Shown here piece after piece: positions 17,087 through 26,041 of a stretch of DNA of 64,000 nt (the first letter of the stretch is position 1; every line of letters begins with the position of its first letter). The translations under genes were made by a program, and so were the position numbers. This stretch comes from Paracoccus sp. S1E-3 (GTDB lineage Bacteria > Pseudomonadota > Alphaproteobacteria > Rhodobacterales > Rhodobacteraceae). Below the pieces are notes generated by a model. The model ran no database searches. It was not told where the DNA came from and was given only the letters and a program-made list of their open reading frames with translations. The stretch is from assembly GCF_013868135.1 (NCBI RefSeq), contig NZ_JACEMU010000004.1, positions 248,001 through 312,000 of the forward strand, read 5' to 3'.

Positions 17087-18381
17087 GCCTTGCAGCGCTG
17101 ACCGAACTGGCGCCCGAACGGGTGGCGGGACGCCCGGCCGGGATCACCTCGGTCTGCTCGGCCCATCCGCTGGTCCTGCGGGCGGCCCTGCGGGCGGGTG
17201 TGGAAACCGGCGCGCCGGTGCTGATCGAGGCCACCTGCAATCAGGTCAACCATCTGGGCGGATATACCGGCATGACGCCGCAGGATTTCGCCAATCTGGT
17301 CTTCAGCCTGGCCGCGCAGGAAGGCTGTCCGCCCGAACTGATCATTCTTGGCGGCGATCATCTGGGGCCGAACCCGTGGCGCGACCAACCGGCGGAAGAC
17401 GCCATGGCCGAGGCAGAGAAGATGATTGCCGCCTATGTCGCGGCGGGGTTTCGCAAGATCCATCTGGATGCCTCCATGGGGGCCAAGGGCGAGCCCGAGG
17501 CGCTGGATGACGAAACCACCGCGCTACGCGCTGCGCGGCTGGCTGGGGTGGCCGAACGCAGCGCCCGCGCCATGGGCGGCGCGATGCCGCTTTACGTCAT
17601 CGGAACCGAGGTGCCCCCGCCCGGCGGCGCCGATCACGCGCTGGATGCGATCACCCCGACCTCGCCCGAGGCCGCCCGGCGCACACTGGACATCCACCGC
17701 CGCACCTTCGCCGATGCAGGGCTGACCGGCGCGCTCGACCGCGTCATCGCCGTGGTGGTCCAGCCGGGCGTCGAATTCGGCAATCAGAACGTCGTCACCT
17801 ATCGCCCCGACCTGGCCGCGCCGTTGGCGGCGGTGCTGACCGGCGTGCCGGGTCTGGTCTTCGAGGCCCATTCGACCGATTATCAGGGCCCCGCAGCCCT
17901 GTCGGATCTGGTGGCCGACGGTTTCGCCATCCTGAAGGTCGGACCGGAGCTGACCTTTGTGCTGCGCGAGGCGCTCTATGCGCTGGATCTGATCGCCTCG
18001 GATCTGGAGCCCGATTACGGCGACCGACCGCTGATGGCGGTAATGGAGGCCGAGATGCTGGCCCAGCCGGGCCATTGGCAGCGGCACTATCCGGGCGATA
18101 CGGCCGCGCAGCACCTGTTGCGCCATTATTCGCTGTCCGACCGCATCCGCTATTACTGGCCGACCGAGGCCGCGCAGGCGGCGGTGGCGCGGCTGTTTGC
18201 GACGCTCGCCGGACAGGGCATCCCCCTACCCCTGATCCGCCAGCACATGCCGGCGGCGGCGGCGCTGGCGGACACCCCCTTCAACCCCGAGGAGGCGGTC
18301 ATCCAATGGGTGGGCCGCAGCCTCGATTCCTATCACGCCGCCTGCCGTGCCGGCGCGGCCCCCGACTATAGCGGAGCATGA
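17083..18381 (+). CDS. gatZ: GatZ/KbaZ-family protein, likely tagatose-6-phosphate 4-epimerase
   Basis: The 432-aa product matches the GatZ/KbaZ family, historically called the non-catalytic subunit of class II tagatose-bisphosphate aldolase. Visible family segments are SVCSAHPLVLRAAL, EATCNQVNHLGGYTGM and LGGDHLGPNPW. Homologues in Agrobacterium were shown to work alone as tagatose 6-phosphate 4-epimerases, yielding fructose 6-phosphate. No GatY/KbaY aldolase lies nearby, supporting that role here. ATGA overlaps link it to both neighbours. Confidence 0.85.
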   Translation: MSLAALTELAPERVAGRPAGITSVCSAHPLVLRAALRAGVETGAPVLIEATCNQVNHLGGYTGMTPQDFANLVFSLAAQEGCPPELIILGGDHLGPNPWRDQPAEDAMAEAEKMIAAYVAAGFRKIHLDASMGAKGEPEALDDETTALRAARLAGVAERSARAMGGAMPLYVIGTEVPPPGGADHALDAITPTSPEAARRTLDIHRRTFADAGLTGALDRVIAVVVQPGVEFGNQNVVTYRPDLAAPLAAVLTGVPGLVFEAHSTDYQGPAALSDLVADGFAILKVGPELTFVLREALYALDLIASDLEPDYGDRPLMAVMEAEMLAQPGHWQRHYPGDTAAQHLLRHYSLSDRIRYYWPTEAAQAAVARLFATLAGQGIPLPLIRQHMPAAAALADTPFNPEEAVIQWVGRSLDSYHAACRAGAAPDYSGA

Positions 18382-19148
18382 CAATGACGATGGATATTTT
18401 CCGGCTGGACGGAAAGGTGGCGCTGATCACCGGCGGCAATCGCGGCATCGGGCTGGCGGTGGCGCGCATCTTCGGCGAAGCGGGCGCGCGCTGCATGCTG
18501 ACCAGCCGCAGCGAAACCCCGGCGCTGAAGGCGCTGCTGGCCGAGACGCCCGACCGCTTCGACTGGGTGCAGGCCGATGTGAACGATGCCGACGCGCCCG
18601 AACGGATCGTCCAGGCGACGCTGGACCGCTTCGGCAAACTGGACGTGCTGGTGAACAATGCCGGCGTGGCGGCGAATGGCGATTTCCACGATTTCGACGA
18701 CGAGCGCATGCATTACATCTTCGATACCAACCTGATCGCGCCGTTCCGGATCGCCCGCGCCGCGATCCGGCCGATGCTGGACCAGGGCGGGGGCGCCATG
18801 GTCAATATCGGTTCGATCTCGGGCATGGTGGCCAACAAGCCGCAATTGCAGGTGGCCTATAACTCGTCCAAGGCCGCGATCCACACCATGACCAAGACCA
18901 TGGCCTTCGAATATGCCGACCGTGGCATCCGGGTGAACGCCCTGGCGCCGGGCTATGTCGTCTCTGACATGACGGCAGGCGGGATCGCCAATGCCGACTG
19001 GAACAGGGTCTGGACGGAAAACACGCCGATGGGCCGCTTCGGTCAACCTGAGGAGATGGCGGCCTGCGTGCTGTTTCTCGCCTCGGACGCGGCGAGCTAT
19101 GTCACCGGATCGGTGCTGGTCGCCGATGGCGGTTATCTGACGCATTAA
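18378..19148 (+). CDS. SDR-family polyol dehydrogenase (galactitol-dehydrogenase-like)
   Basis: A 256-aa classical short-chain dehydrogenase: cofactor motif TGGNRGIG, NNAG at about residue 95, catalytic Ser in GSISGM and YNSSK. Its general layout and ending (VADGGYLTH) resemble Rhodobacter galactitol dehydrogenase, which oxidises galactitol to tagatose. It overlaps the GatZ-like gene by ATGA; in-frame ATGs at 18384 and 18390 are alternative starts. It probably feeds a ketose to the kinase and epimerase of this operon. Exact polyol is not decidable. Confidence 0.85.
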   Translation: MTMTMDIFRLDGKVALITGGNRGIGLAVARIFGEAGARCMLTSRSETPALKALLAETPDRFDWVQADVNDADAPERIVQATLDRFGKLDVLVNNAGVAANGDFHDFDDERMHYIFDTNLIAPFRIARAAIRPMLDQGGGAMVNIGSISGMVANKPQLQVAYNSSKAAIHTMTKTMAFEYADRGIRVNALAPGYVVSDMTAGGIANADWNRVWTENTPMGRFGQPEEMAACVLFLASDAASYVTGSVLVADGGYLTH

Positions 19149-19164
19149 CGGATTGGGGAAAGAC

Positions 19165-19893
19165 ATGGGAACGGAAATGAAGAGCAAGATCGCGGCGATC
19201 ACCGGCGGGGCATCGGGGATCGGCCTCGCCACGGCAGAGGCGCTGCTCGATGCGGGCGCCACCGTGGTGCTGGTCGACCGCGACGCGGCGGCACTGGAAC
19301 AGCTGCGCGAACGGCTGGGCGAACGGGCGATCCCGCAGGTGACAGACCTGCTGGACCCGGAAAGCTGCGCGGCGATGGTGCCCCAAATCCTTGAAAAGGT
19401 GGACCATATCGACATCCTCCATTGCAATGCCGGCACCTATATCGGGGGGGATCTGGTGGAAACCGACCCTGCCACCATCGACAGGATGCTGAACCTGAAT
19501 GTGAATGCGGTGATGAAGAACGTCCATGCGGTGATCCCGCATATGGCGGAACGCGGGACCGGCGACATCATCGTCACCTGTTCGGTGGCCGGCCATTTCC
19601 CCGTCCCGTGGGAGCCGGTCTATTCCGGCTCGAAATGGGCGATCACCTGTTTCGTCCAGACCATGCGCCGGCAGCTGAACAAGCAGGGTATCCGCGTGGG
19701 CCAGGTCTCGCCCGGACCGGTGATCTCGGCGCTGCTGGCGGACTGGCCCGAGGAGAACCTGCGCAAGGCCAAGGAAAACGGCAGCCTGATCGAACCGTCC
19801 GAGGTCGCCGACGCCATCATGTTCATGCTGTCGCGGCCGCGCAACGTGACCATCCGCGACATGATCGTTCTGCCGACCAATTTCGACATCTGA
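19165..19893 (+). CDS. SDR-family dehydrogenase, ribitol-dehydrogenase-like
   Basis: A 242-aa SDR with TGGASGIG, CNAGTY, and the active-site stretch SVAGHFPVPWEPVYSGSK. The segment PWEPVYSxSK and the ending SRPRNVTIRD resemble ribitol 2-dehydrogenase-type proteins. ATG at 19165 is used; ATG 19177 is equally possible, with ggggaaag just upstream. It has a close paralogue at 30479-31204 in cluster 2. Confidence 0.82.
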   Translation: MGTEMKSKIAAITGGASGIGLATAEALLDAGATVVLVDRDAAALEQLRERLGERAIPQVTDLLDPESCAAMVPQILEKVDHIDILHCNAGTYIGGDLVETDPATIDRMLNLNVNAVMKNVHAVIPHMAERGTGDIIVTCSVAGHFPVPWEPVYSGSKWAITCFVQTMRRQLNKQGIRVGQVSPGPVISALLADWPEENLRKAKENGSLIEPSEVADAIMFMLSRPRNVTIRDMIVLPTNFDI

Positions 19894-19900
19894 GGGCGAC

Positions 19901-20632
19901 ATGAGCGACTTCACCGGAAAGACCGTGCTGATCACCGGCGCGGCGGGCGGCATCGGCACCGCCCTGGCCGAGCGCTTCGCGGCGGCTGGCGCCCGGCTGG
20001 CGCTGGTGGATATCGCCGCCGCGGACGACCTGGCCGCACGGCTGGGCGCGGATCACCGCGCCTTTCAGCTGGACCTCGAAGACCCGGTGGCCATTGCCGA
20101 AACCGTGGCCGGGATCGGGACCGGGATGGGCATAGATGTGCTGATCAACAATGCGGGGCTGGGCGTGGTCTTTCCCGCGGCGAAGCCCGATGTGGCGCTG
20201 TGGGACCGCACCATGCGGATCAACCTGCGCGCGCCCTGGCTGATGGCGGTCGCGGCGCTGCCCTTCCTGAAAGCCTCGGGCGCAGGGCGGATCATCAACC
20301 TGTCCTCGCAGGCGGGGGTGGTGGCGATCGACGAACACGCCGCCTACGGATCCAGCAAGGCCGGGCTGATCCTGCTGACAAAGATCCTCGCACTGGAATG
20401 GGCGCCCTTCGGCATCACCACCAACGCCATCGCGCCCACGGTGGTGGAGACGCCGATGGCGCTGGTGGGATGGTCGGGCGAGAAAGGCGTGAAGGCGCGG
20501 CAGGAGATCCCGGTCGGCCGCTTCGCCAGACCCGCCGAGATCGCGGCGGCGGCCGCCTATCTGGCCTCCGAAGACGCGGGGATCATCAATGGCGAGACGC
20601 TGATGGCCGATGGCGGTTTCACGATCCGTTAG
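19901..20632 (+). CDS. SDR-family dehydrogenase
   Basis: A 243-aa SDR with TGAAGGIG, NNAGLG, Ser in LSSQAG and YGSSK, and the usual ending MADGGFTIR. It starts 7 bases after the previous SDR stop and ends the plus-strand catabolic operon. Three SDRs in one operon suggest oxidation of several stereoisomeric polyols or of an acid/alcohol intermediate. No closer assignment is possible. Confidence 0.85.
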   Translation: MSDFTGKTVLITGAAGGIGTALAERFAAAGARLALVDIAAADDLAARLGADHRAFQLDLEDPVAIAETVAGIGTGMGIDVLINNAGLGVVFPAAKPDVALWDRTMRINLRAPWLMAVAALPFLKASGAGRIINLSSQAGVVAIDEHAAYGSSKAGLILLTKILALEWAPFGITTNAIAPTVVETPMALVGWSGEKGVKARQEIPVGRFARPAEIAAAAAYLASEDAGIINGETLMADGGFTIR

Positions 20633-20988
20633 CGAGATTCTGCGGCCCATCGGCCGTTTCCGTCTGGCCGGGAGCGGGCGCGCTCTTGGGCGGATACCCG
20701 GGCCGACCCTTCCGAGCCAGACTGGCGGGCCAGCTGACGTCGTTACGGTCGATCGGGGATCGCAGCCGGCTGGCGAAATTATGCAGATCTGCGCGTGGTG
20801 GTTCCGGCCGGACAGGCGGGAAAGGCACGCTCGGCGCGAATAGGTCTGCGCGGCGCATCTTCAGCGTGCAGCAGAGTTGTTGAACATCTGCCGATCCGGT
20901 CGTTGCGGTCTCGCCACCCCGTCAGGCCACGGCACGGCGATCCCATGCCGATCAGCCGACGGGGGGCGCCGCCGCGCTTGCCCGCGCT
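20633..20988. other. Gap between the two convergent polyol clusters
   Basis: No gene or clear terminator was recognised in these 356 bases. Both clusters end here. The composition stays GC-rich and no repeat pair stands out. Confidence 0.4.
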
Positions 20989-21984
20989 TCAGGGGGATCG
21001 GCGCTCGAGGTCTTTCAGCAGGAATTTTCCCAGGCCTTCCGTCGCCGTCCGGGCGCCCAGACAGGCGGCGGCGGCGCGAAAACCCAGATCGACGCAGGCC
21101 ACCTGCCCCCAGCCCTCGTGCAGCCCGTGGATCACCCCCGCCGCGAAGGCATCGCCCGCCCCGACCGGGCTGACGATCCTGTCGGGCGGCAGCGGCGTGG
21201 GCACATGGACCCGCGCCTGCCCGTCTTCCAGCCAGACCGTCAGCGCGCTCGAGTGCAGGATGACCGCGCGCCGCAGCCCACCCGCCGCCAGCGCATGGGC
21301 GGCGGCGATCAGGCCGGCCTCGTCAGCGGGGCCGCTGATCGGCAGGGCGGTCGCACGGGCAGCCTCGATCTCGTTGAGAAACAGGACGTCGATCTCGGGC
21401 AGGCAGCCGAAGACGGTCTGGCGAAAGCGCGCGCTTTGCGAGGAGACCAGATCGACGCAGGTCAGCATCCCCGCCGCCCGCGCCTCGGCCAGCACCGAAG
21501 CCGCACGGGGACGGCCATCGGCACCCGGCGCATCCAGCCAAGCGAGCAGGTTCAGGTAGCCGAGATAGAAGATCTTCAGCCCCATCGCGGCGAGGCCCGC
21601 GACGTCGATCCGGTCCGCATCCAGCAGGTCATTCGCGCCCGAGTGATGAAAGAAGGTGCGGCTATCGCCCGGCACGTTCATCACATGGGTCTGCGCGGTG
21701 GTCGCCTTCGCAGTCCGGCCGATCCGCGCCACCTCCAGCCCCGCCGCCCGCGCCAGCGCGATCATCTCGTCCCCGAGGGCGCGCGCGCCGACCAATCCGA
21801 CCGGCACCACCGGATAATCCGCCCCCATCGCCACCAGCCCGGCGGCGACATTGGCAGGGCCGCCGCCCAGTCCGCTGGTCTGCGCCCGGATCTGGACCAG
21901 ATCCGATTTTTCCGGCCAGACCGGGATGTCATGGACGACATCGAGGATCCAGTTGCCGGCGCAGGCAATGCCGGCCCGCGTCAT
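20989..21984 (-). CDS. PfkB-family carbohydrate kinase
   Basis: A 331-aa ribokinase-fold kinase with the N-terminal signature GGGPANVAAGLVAMG and the C-terminal VGAGDAFAAGVIHG with catalytic Asp. A short segment THVMNVPGDSRTFFHHSGAN forms part of the lid and sugar site, as in fructose/ribose-type kinases. Start at 21984 overlaps the isomerase-like gene stop by ATGA. It is the last gene of the long cluster-2 operon and probably phosphorylates the ketose made by the D-lyxose-isomerase-like protein. Confidence 0.85.
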   Translation of the reverse strand: MTRAGIACAGNWILDVVHDIPVWPEKSDLVQIRAQTSGLGGGPANVAAGLVAMGADYPVVPVGLVGARALGDEMIALARAAGLEVARIGRTAKATTAQTHVMNVPGDSRTFFHHSGANDLLDADRIDVAGLAAMGLKIFYLGYLNLLAWLDAPGADGRPRAASVLAEARAAGMLTCVDLVSSQSARFRQTVFGCLPEIDVLFLNEIEAARATALPISGPADEAGLIAAAHALAAGGLRRAVILHSSALTVWLEDGQARVHVPTPLPPDRIVSPVGAGDAFAAGVIHGLHEGWGQVACVDLGFRAAAACLGARTATEGLGKFLLKDLERRSP

Positions 21985-22559
21985 GCTTCGGCCTCGTTCC
22001 ACAACAGACGATAGGGCGACGCGTCCTCCTCGATTGCCGAAAACCCGCCGAGCGGTTCGAGGAAGAAGTTGGCGGCAGGATCGTCATTGCACTGGCTGAC
22101 CTCGCCCGCGAAGGTGGGCGCGCCCTCGGCCCGGCAGCGGTGCTGCATGCCGCGCGGGACGGTGATGCCCTGCCCCGCCTCCGGCCGGTGGACGCGGCAG
22201 CAAGCAGGGTGTTCGGCGCCGTCGATGCGGACACGGTCGGGGACCGGTTCGCCGGTCCGCGGGACGTCGGCACCTTCGGGTGTGAACCCGATGCACAACA
22301 TGCCGCCGCCGGGCAGGATGATGTCCTCCAGCTTCATGCGATGGACGTGGAAGGGGGATTCCTGTCCGACACCCGAGAACAGCAGTTTTTCGGCATGGGG
22401 CCGTTCGCCGGCCGTATCGAAGGTGCTGTTGCGGGTGCACAGCCGCACCAGCACCCGCCGGTCGAAATCGCCCGAGCCGAAATCGGGCGATGCCCAGACC
22501 TGCGCGGCCGGCATGGTTTCCGCGTCGCGAATGGCGGCGTTGATGCAGGACCGTTTCAT
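21981..22559 (-). CDS. D-lyxose isomerase-family cupin
   Basis: The 192-aa product resembles the D-lyxose ketol-isomerase family of enterobacteria: MKRSxIN start, a cupin metal site with His71 and His73 in FHVHRMKLED plus Glu78, a later His140, and the C-terminal signature GEVSQCNDD followed by PLGGFSAIEED. Such enzymes isomerise D-lyxose/D-xylulose or D-mannose/D-fructose using Mn. ATGA overlaps join it to both neighbours. The N-terminal ~30 residues are shorter than the E. coli form. Substrate is inferred only from the family. Confidence 0.78.
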   Translation of the reverse strand: MKRSCINAAIRDAETMPAAQVWASPDFGSGDFDRRVLVRLCTRNSTFDTAGERPHAEKLLFSGVGQESPFHVHRMKLEDIILPGGGMLCIGFTPEGADVPRTGEPVPDRVRIDGAEHPACCRVHRPEAGQGITVPRGMQHRCRAEGAPTFAGEVSQCNDDPAANFFLEPLGGFSAIEEDASPYRLLWNEAEA

Positions 22560-23701
22560 TGCGGATACTCCACATCGACCACGCGGCCCTCGACACCGGC
22601 CGTCAGGGCGGCGGTCAGGATGGCGTGATGGGCGCCGGCTTCCTCGGGGGTGACGCAGGAAAAGCCGCGCGCGTCGCCGCCGGCCAGCTCATCCACGAAG
22701 GCCGCCCACATCTGCAAGATCGCATCCGTAAAGCCGAACTCGAAGATGCCGCCGGTGATGACCGGGAACAGCGATTGATAGCCCAGATCCTCGACCTGCC
22801 ATGTCTGCCCCCCGCCGGGAGCATAGCGCATGAACCGCCATTGCCGGGGATTCTTGGTCGAGAACTCGGCCGAGCCGCGCATGCCAAGCACCCGGATGGA
22901 CCAGGTGTTCGATTCCCCCGGCGCGATCCGCCAGGTTTTCAGAACCAGCGGAAATGCCTCCGCGCCTTCGCCAACCATGCCGGTGATGGTGGCATTGTCC
23001 CAGGTCTCGCAGGGGACGCGGCCGCCCTGGCCGTCGGGGCGCGTCCTCACCCGTTTCACCAGGGTGGCACCGACACGTTCGGGCCGCCAGCCCATGCGCA
23101 GCGGCACATGGCAGACATGCATCCCCAGATCGCCCATGCAGCCATATGCGCCATTCACGTCCACCATGCGCTTCCAGTTGATCGGCTTGTCGGGGTTGAT
23201 GTCCGAAGAATGCAGGAAGGCGCATTCGACTTCCAGAATATCGCCCAACCCGCCCGAACGGGCAAAGTCGATCACCCGCTGCGCCCCCGGATAAAACGGC
23301 ATCTCCGAGGAGCAGCGCACCAGTTGCCCCGGCCCATCCCGCAGCGCCGCCATGATCGCGGCATTCTGTGCGCGATCCATGCCGAAGGGCTTTTCGCCCA
23401 GCAAAGCTTTGCCAGAGGCGATGATCTCGGGATAGATTTCGGCGTGCAGGACGTGGGGCACGGCGCAATAGATCGCCTCGATACCGGGGTTGGCCAGCAG
23501 CGCGCGAAAGTCGGTGGTCTGCTGGGTGACCGAGGGGAGGTTCTCCGTATACCACTCCATCAACGCCGGATTGGTGTCGCAGACGGCAACGATCTCGGGC
23601 CGAGCGCGCATGTCGGTCAGATGCATCCAGCGCGCCGCGGCCGAGGCGAATTCGCGTCCCATCAGGCCGCAGCCGATGATGCCGAAGGTGATCCTGCGCA
23701 T
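22556..23701 (-). CDS. Gfo/Idh/MocA-family oxidoreductase
   Basis: A 381-aa NAD(P)-dependent oxidoreductase with the N-terminal Rossmann motif GIIGCGLMGREFA, the EKPFGMD catalytic lysine motif near residue 100, and the C-terminal substrate domain with GAYGCMGDLGMHVCHVP. Family members oxidise sugars or inositols. It starts 3 bases after the aldolase stop and overlaps the isomerase gene by 4 bases. The substrate is unknown. Confidence 0.88.
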   Translation of the reverse strand: MRRITFGIIGCGLMGREFASAAARWMHLTDMRARPEIVAVCDTNPALMEWYTENLPSVTQQTTDFRALLANPGIEAIYCAVPHVLHAEIYPEIIASGKALLGEKPFGMDRAQNAAIMAALRDGPGQLVRCSSEMPFYPGAQRVIDFARSGGLGDILEVECAFLHSSDINPDKPINWKRMVDVNGAYGCMGDLGMHVCHVPLRMGWRPERVGATLVKRVRTRPDGQGGRVPCETWDNATITGMVGEGAEAFPLVLKTWRIAPGESNTWSIRVLGMRGSAEFSTKNPRQWRFMRYAPGGGQTWQVEDLGYQSLFPVITGGIFEFGFTDAILQMWAAFVDELAGGDARGFSCVTPEEAGAHHAILTAALTAGVEGRVVDVEYPQ

Positions 23702-23704
23702 CGT

Positions 23705-24529
23705 CTAGCCCAGCCTCGCCATGGCGTCCTCGGTCGAGGCGCCGTCATGGACGATCGCCATCAGCGCCGCGGTCATGGCCGCCGGATCGGCATGGTGGAT
23801 GACGTTGCGCCCGTAAACGATGCCGCGCGCACCCTGTTCCATCAGCACCCTGGTTCGCGACAGGATCTCGCGGTCCGAGACCTTGCCACCGCCGCGCACC
23901 AGCACCGGCACCCCCTGAGCGATCTGGATGACGCGGTGATATTCCTGCGGATCGTCGCAGGGATCGGACTTGATGATGTCGGCACCCAGTTCGACCGCCT
24001 GCCGGACCAGCGACAGGATCTTGTCGATATTGCCGTCGACCATATAGCCGCCCTTCGAATTGTCCTGCATCACCAGCGGCTCGATCATCAGCGGCATTCC
24101 GGCATCGTCGCAGGCGGGCTTCAGGCGGTTGATGTTGCGGATGCAGGCCTCGTAGACCTCGGGTTCGTCGGGAAGCATCAGCAGGTTGACCACCGCACAG
24201 GCGGCGTCCAGCCGGACGGCCTGCTCCACGGCGCGGTCGATCACCGCCGAGAACAGCCTGCGCGGCAAGGGCGTGCCATAGACATTGGCGATGTCGGTGC
24301 GCAGCACCAGTGCCGGGCGGTCCTTGCCGGGGCGCGACTGCAGGATCGGCGCGGTGCCGGGCGGCAGCTGGATGGCGTCGGGCCGGGCCTCGGCCACCAC
24401 CTCGATTGCGTGGCGCATATCCTCGATCCCGCCGAGGAAACTGTGTTCGTTGAACATGCCGTGATCGATCGCCACGTCGAAGCAGTTCCCCGAGGTGCCG
24501 AACAGACGCATCATGCGGGCTTGTTTCAT
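23705..24529 (-). CDS. Class I aldolase of the DeoC/LsrF/FbaB family
   Basis: A 274-aa TIM-barrel aldolase. The Schiff-base lysine is expected at Lys187 in GADIIKSDPCDD, and the phosphate-binding region is VLVRGGGKVSD, with ARGIVYGRNVI in the last barrel strand. N-terminal FDVAIDHGMFN is typical of the FbaB/LsrF branch. It likely cleaves or condenses a ketose phosphate made by the operon's kinases. It begins 13 bases after the SDR stop. Confidence 0.82.
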   Translation of the reverse strand: MKQARMMRLFGTSGNCFDVAIDHGMFNEHSFLGGIEDMRHAIEVVAEARPDAIQLPPGTAPILQSRPGKDRPALVLRTDIANVYGTPLPRRLFSAVIDRAVEQAVRLDAACAVVNLLMLPDEPEVYEACIRNINRLKPACDDAGMPLMIEPLVMQDNSKGGYMVDGNIDKILSLVRQAVELGADIIKSDPCDDPQEYHRVIQIAQGVPVLVRGGGKVSDREILSRTRVLMEQGARGIVYGRNVIHHADPAAMTAALMAIVHDGASTEDAMARLG

Positions 24530-24542
24530 CTTTCCCTCCTCC

Positions 24543-25271
24543 TCAAACCGCCGTGAAGCCGCCGTCGATTGGCAGCGCCGCGCCCGAGATCATCGACGCG
24601 CCATCGGAGAGCAGGAAGGCGATGGGCGCGGCGATCTCCTCCTCGGTGGCCCAACGACCCAGCGGCATCTGCGCGAGGAATGGCCCCTCGATTTCCGGGC
24701 GCCCCCAATACCAGGCGGACATGGGCGTCATCACCACCGTGGGATGGACGCTGTTCACGCGGATGCCGTAGGGCCCCAGTTCCAGCGCGGAGACCTTGGT
24801 GATGTTATCCAGCGCCCCTTTCGAGGCGCCGTAGCTGACATGCCCCTTCAGCGCCACCAGCGAGGCCTGGCTGGAAACATTGACGATGGCCCCGCCCTGC
24901 CCCAACCGGATCATGCTGGCGGCGGCATATTTCGTCACCAGCAGCGCGCCGCGCGCATTGATGGCGATCACCCTGTCGAAGATGTCGATATCGGTGTCCA
25001 TGGGTGTGGCGATCTCGCCGCCGAAACCGCCGCAATTGACCACCCCCCACAGGTCCAGCCCATCGAGCGCGGCGCGGACGCTGGCTTCCGAGGTCAGATC
25101 GAAGGCCAAGACCCGGCAACCGGTTTCCGCCGCGAGCACATCCAGCTTTTCGCCGTTCTGTCCGGCGGCGATGACATCGGCCCCCTTCTGCCGCAGCAGG
25201 CGCACGGTCGCCCCGCCGATCCCGCCGCTGGCGCCCGTCACCAGGATCGCCCCCTTGTCATAATCCGCCAT
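24543..25271 (-). CDS. SDR-family dehydrogenase
   Basis: A 242-aa SDR with TGASGGIG, VVNCGGFGG in place of the usual NNAG, Ser in VSSQAS and YGASK. The short N-terminal domain and the ending PIDGGFTAV are normal for the class. The unusual NCGG is seen also in L-xylulose reductase-type SDRs (NNAA/NCGA variants), so a xylulose or polyol substrate is possible. It lies between the P-loop kinase and the aldolase. Confidence 0.82.
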   Translation of the reverse strand: MADYDKGAILVTGASGGIGGATVRLLRQKGADVIAAGQNGEKLDVLAAETGCRVLAFDLTSEASVRAALDGLDLWGVVNCGGFGGEIATPMDTDIDIFDRVIAINARGALLVTKYAAASMIRLGQGGAIVNVSSQASLVALKGHVSYGASKGALDNITKVSALELGPYGIRVNSVHPTVVMTPMSAWYWGRPEIEGPFLAQMPLGRWATEEEIAAPIAFLLSDGASMISGAALPIDGGFTAV

Positions 25272-25292
25272 TCGCCCCTCCTATCCGAAGCA

Positions 25293-25853
25293 TCAGCCTG
25301 TCTCCTCTGCGCGCAGGGCGGCCAGAACCTGCGCCACGAACTCGTCCCCGGCCGGGCTGTTGCCATCGACCTCGATCACTGGACCCAGCGCCACCGGACG
25401 CGCGCGCGCCGTCAGGTCCCGCAGCGCGTCGGCGGCAGCGCTGGCGGGCGGATGCCCGGCGTGGTGGTGACCGGCGCTGTCGCGATAGCGGCGGTTGGCG
25501 TCGGCGGGTGCGACGGCGACCCAGATCTCGATCACGCGCGTGACACCGGCGCGCGCCAGATGGTCGCGCAGCACGCTTTCGGGCTGAAAACCGTGCCAGG
25601 CATCGATCACCGCGACCACGCTGTCGGGCATCTCGGCCACGAGGTTGAAGATCGCGTGATAGCCGGCGCGGCCGAGCATCCGGTCATGTTCGCGGTCGCC
25701 GGTGCCGATCTCGGCCAGCAGCCCCTCCTTAACACTGTCGAGGCAGAAAGGCATCGCCGCAACCCCCTGCCCGGTCAGCGCGCGGATCAGCAGGCGGGTG
25801 ACGCTCGACTTGCCGCTGGCCGGTGGACCGTTGACCAGCACGAGCTGCTTCAT
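25293..25853 (-). CDS. P-loop small-molecule kinase (chloramphenicol-phosphotransferase-like)
   Basis: The 186-aa product has Walker A GPPASGKSS at about residues 8-16, VVAVIDAWHGF as a DxD-like catalytic strand, and an Arg-rich lid RRYRDSAGHHHAGH. It fits the AAA_33 / chloramphenicol 3-O-phosphotransferase-like P-loop kinases, which phosphorylate small alcohols. In this operon it is more likely a sugar or polyol kinase than a resistance gene. ATG at 25853 overlaps the 46-codon ORF stop by ATGA; a GTG at 25862 is also in frame. Confidence 0.72.
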   Translation of the reverse strand: MKQLVLVNGPPASGKSSVTRLLIRALTGQGVAAMPFCLDSVKEGLLAEIGTGDREHDRMLGRAGYHAIFNLVAEMPDSVVAVIDAWHGFQPESVLRDHLARAGVTRVIEIWVAVAPADANRRYRDSAGHHHAGHPPASAAADALRDLTARARPVALGPVIEVDGNSPAGDEFVAQVLAALRAEETG

Positions 25854-25990
25854 GCCCGGCACATCCCTGCGTCGGTGGCGGCCGGTCCCGCCTCCCCCCT
25901 CAGCCGCACCGCCTTAACCGTCAGGCTGTGGTTCAGAAGCCGATCGGTTTCAGGGCGGCGGATGGCGTTTCTTTCGAAAATTTCTTTCAT
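25850..25990 (-). CDS. 46-aa small protein, translationally coupled
   Basis: This open frame begins MKEIFERNAIRRPETDR and ends AGMCRA, 46 residues with no membrane segment and a basic middle. Its stop overlaps the P-loop kinase start in an ATGA. It fills the 188-base gap between the LacI and kinase genes, and gaggac lies 6 bases before its ATG. Those facts support translation, but I do not recognise the protein; it could be a leader peptide whose translation opens the kinase gene. Confidence 0.5.
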   Translation of the reverse strand: MKEIFERNAIRRPETDRLLNHSLTVKAVRLRGEAGPAATDAGMCRA

Positions 25991-26041
25991 GCAGAGTCCT
26001 CGTTGTCCTGATTGGGCCGTTTGGACAGTCTGGATGCCCGA

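Noticed and set aside
25293..25853. P-loop gene as chloramphenicol resistance
   Set aside because: Only general P-loop kinase motifs match; its operon setting points to sugar or polyol metabolism.
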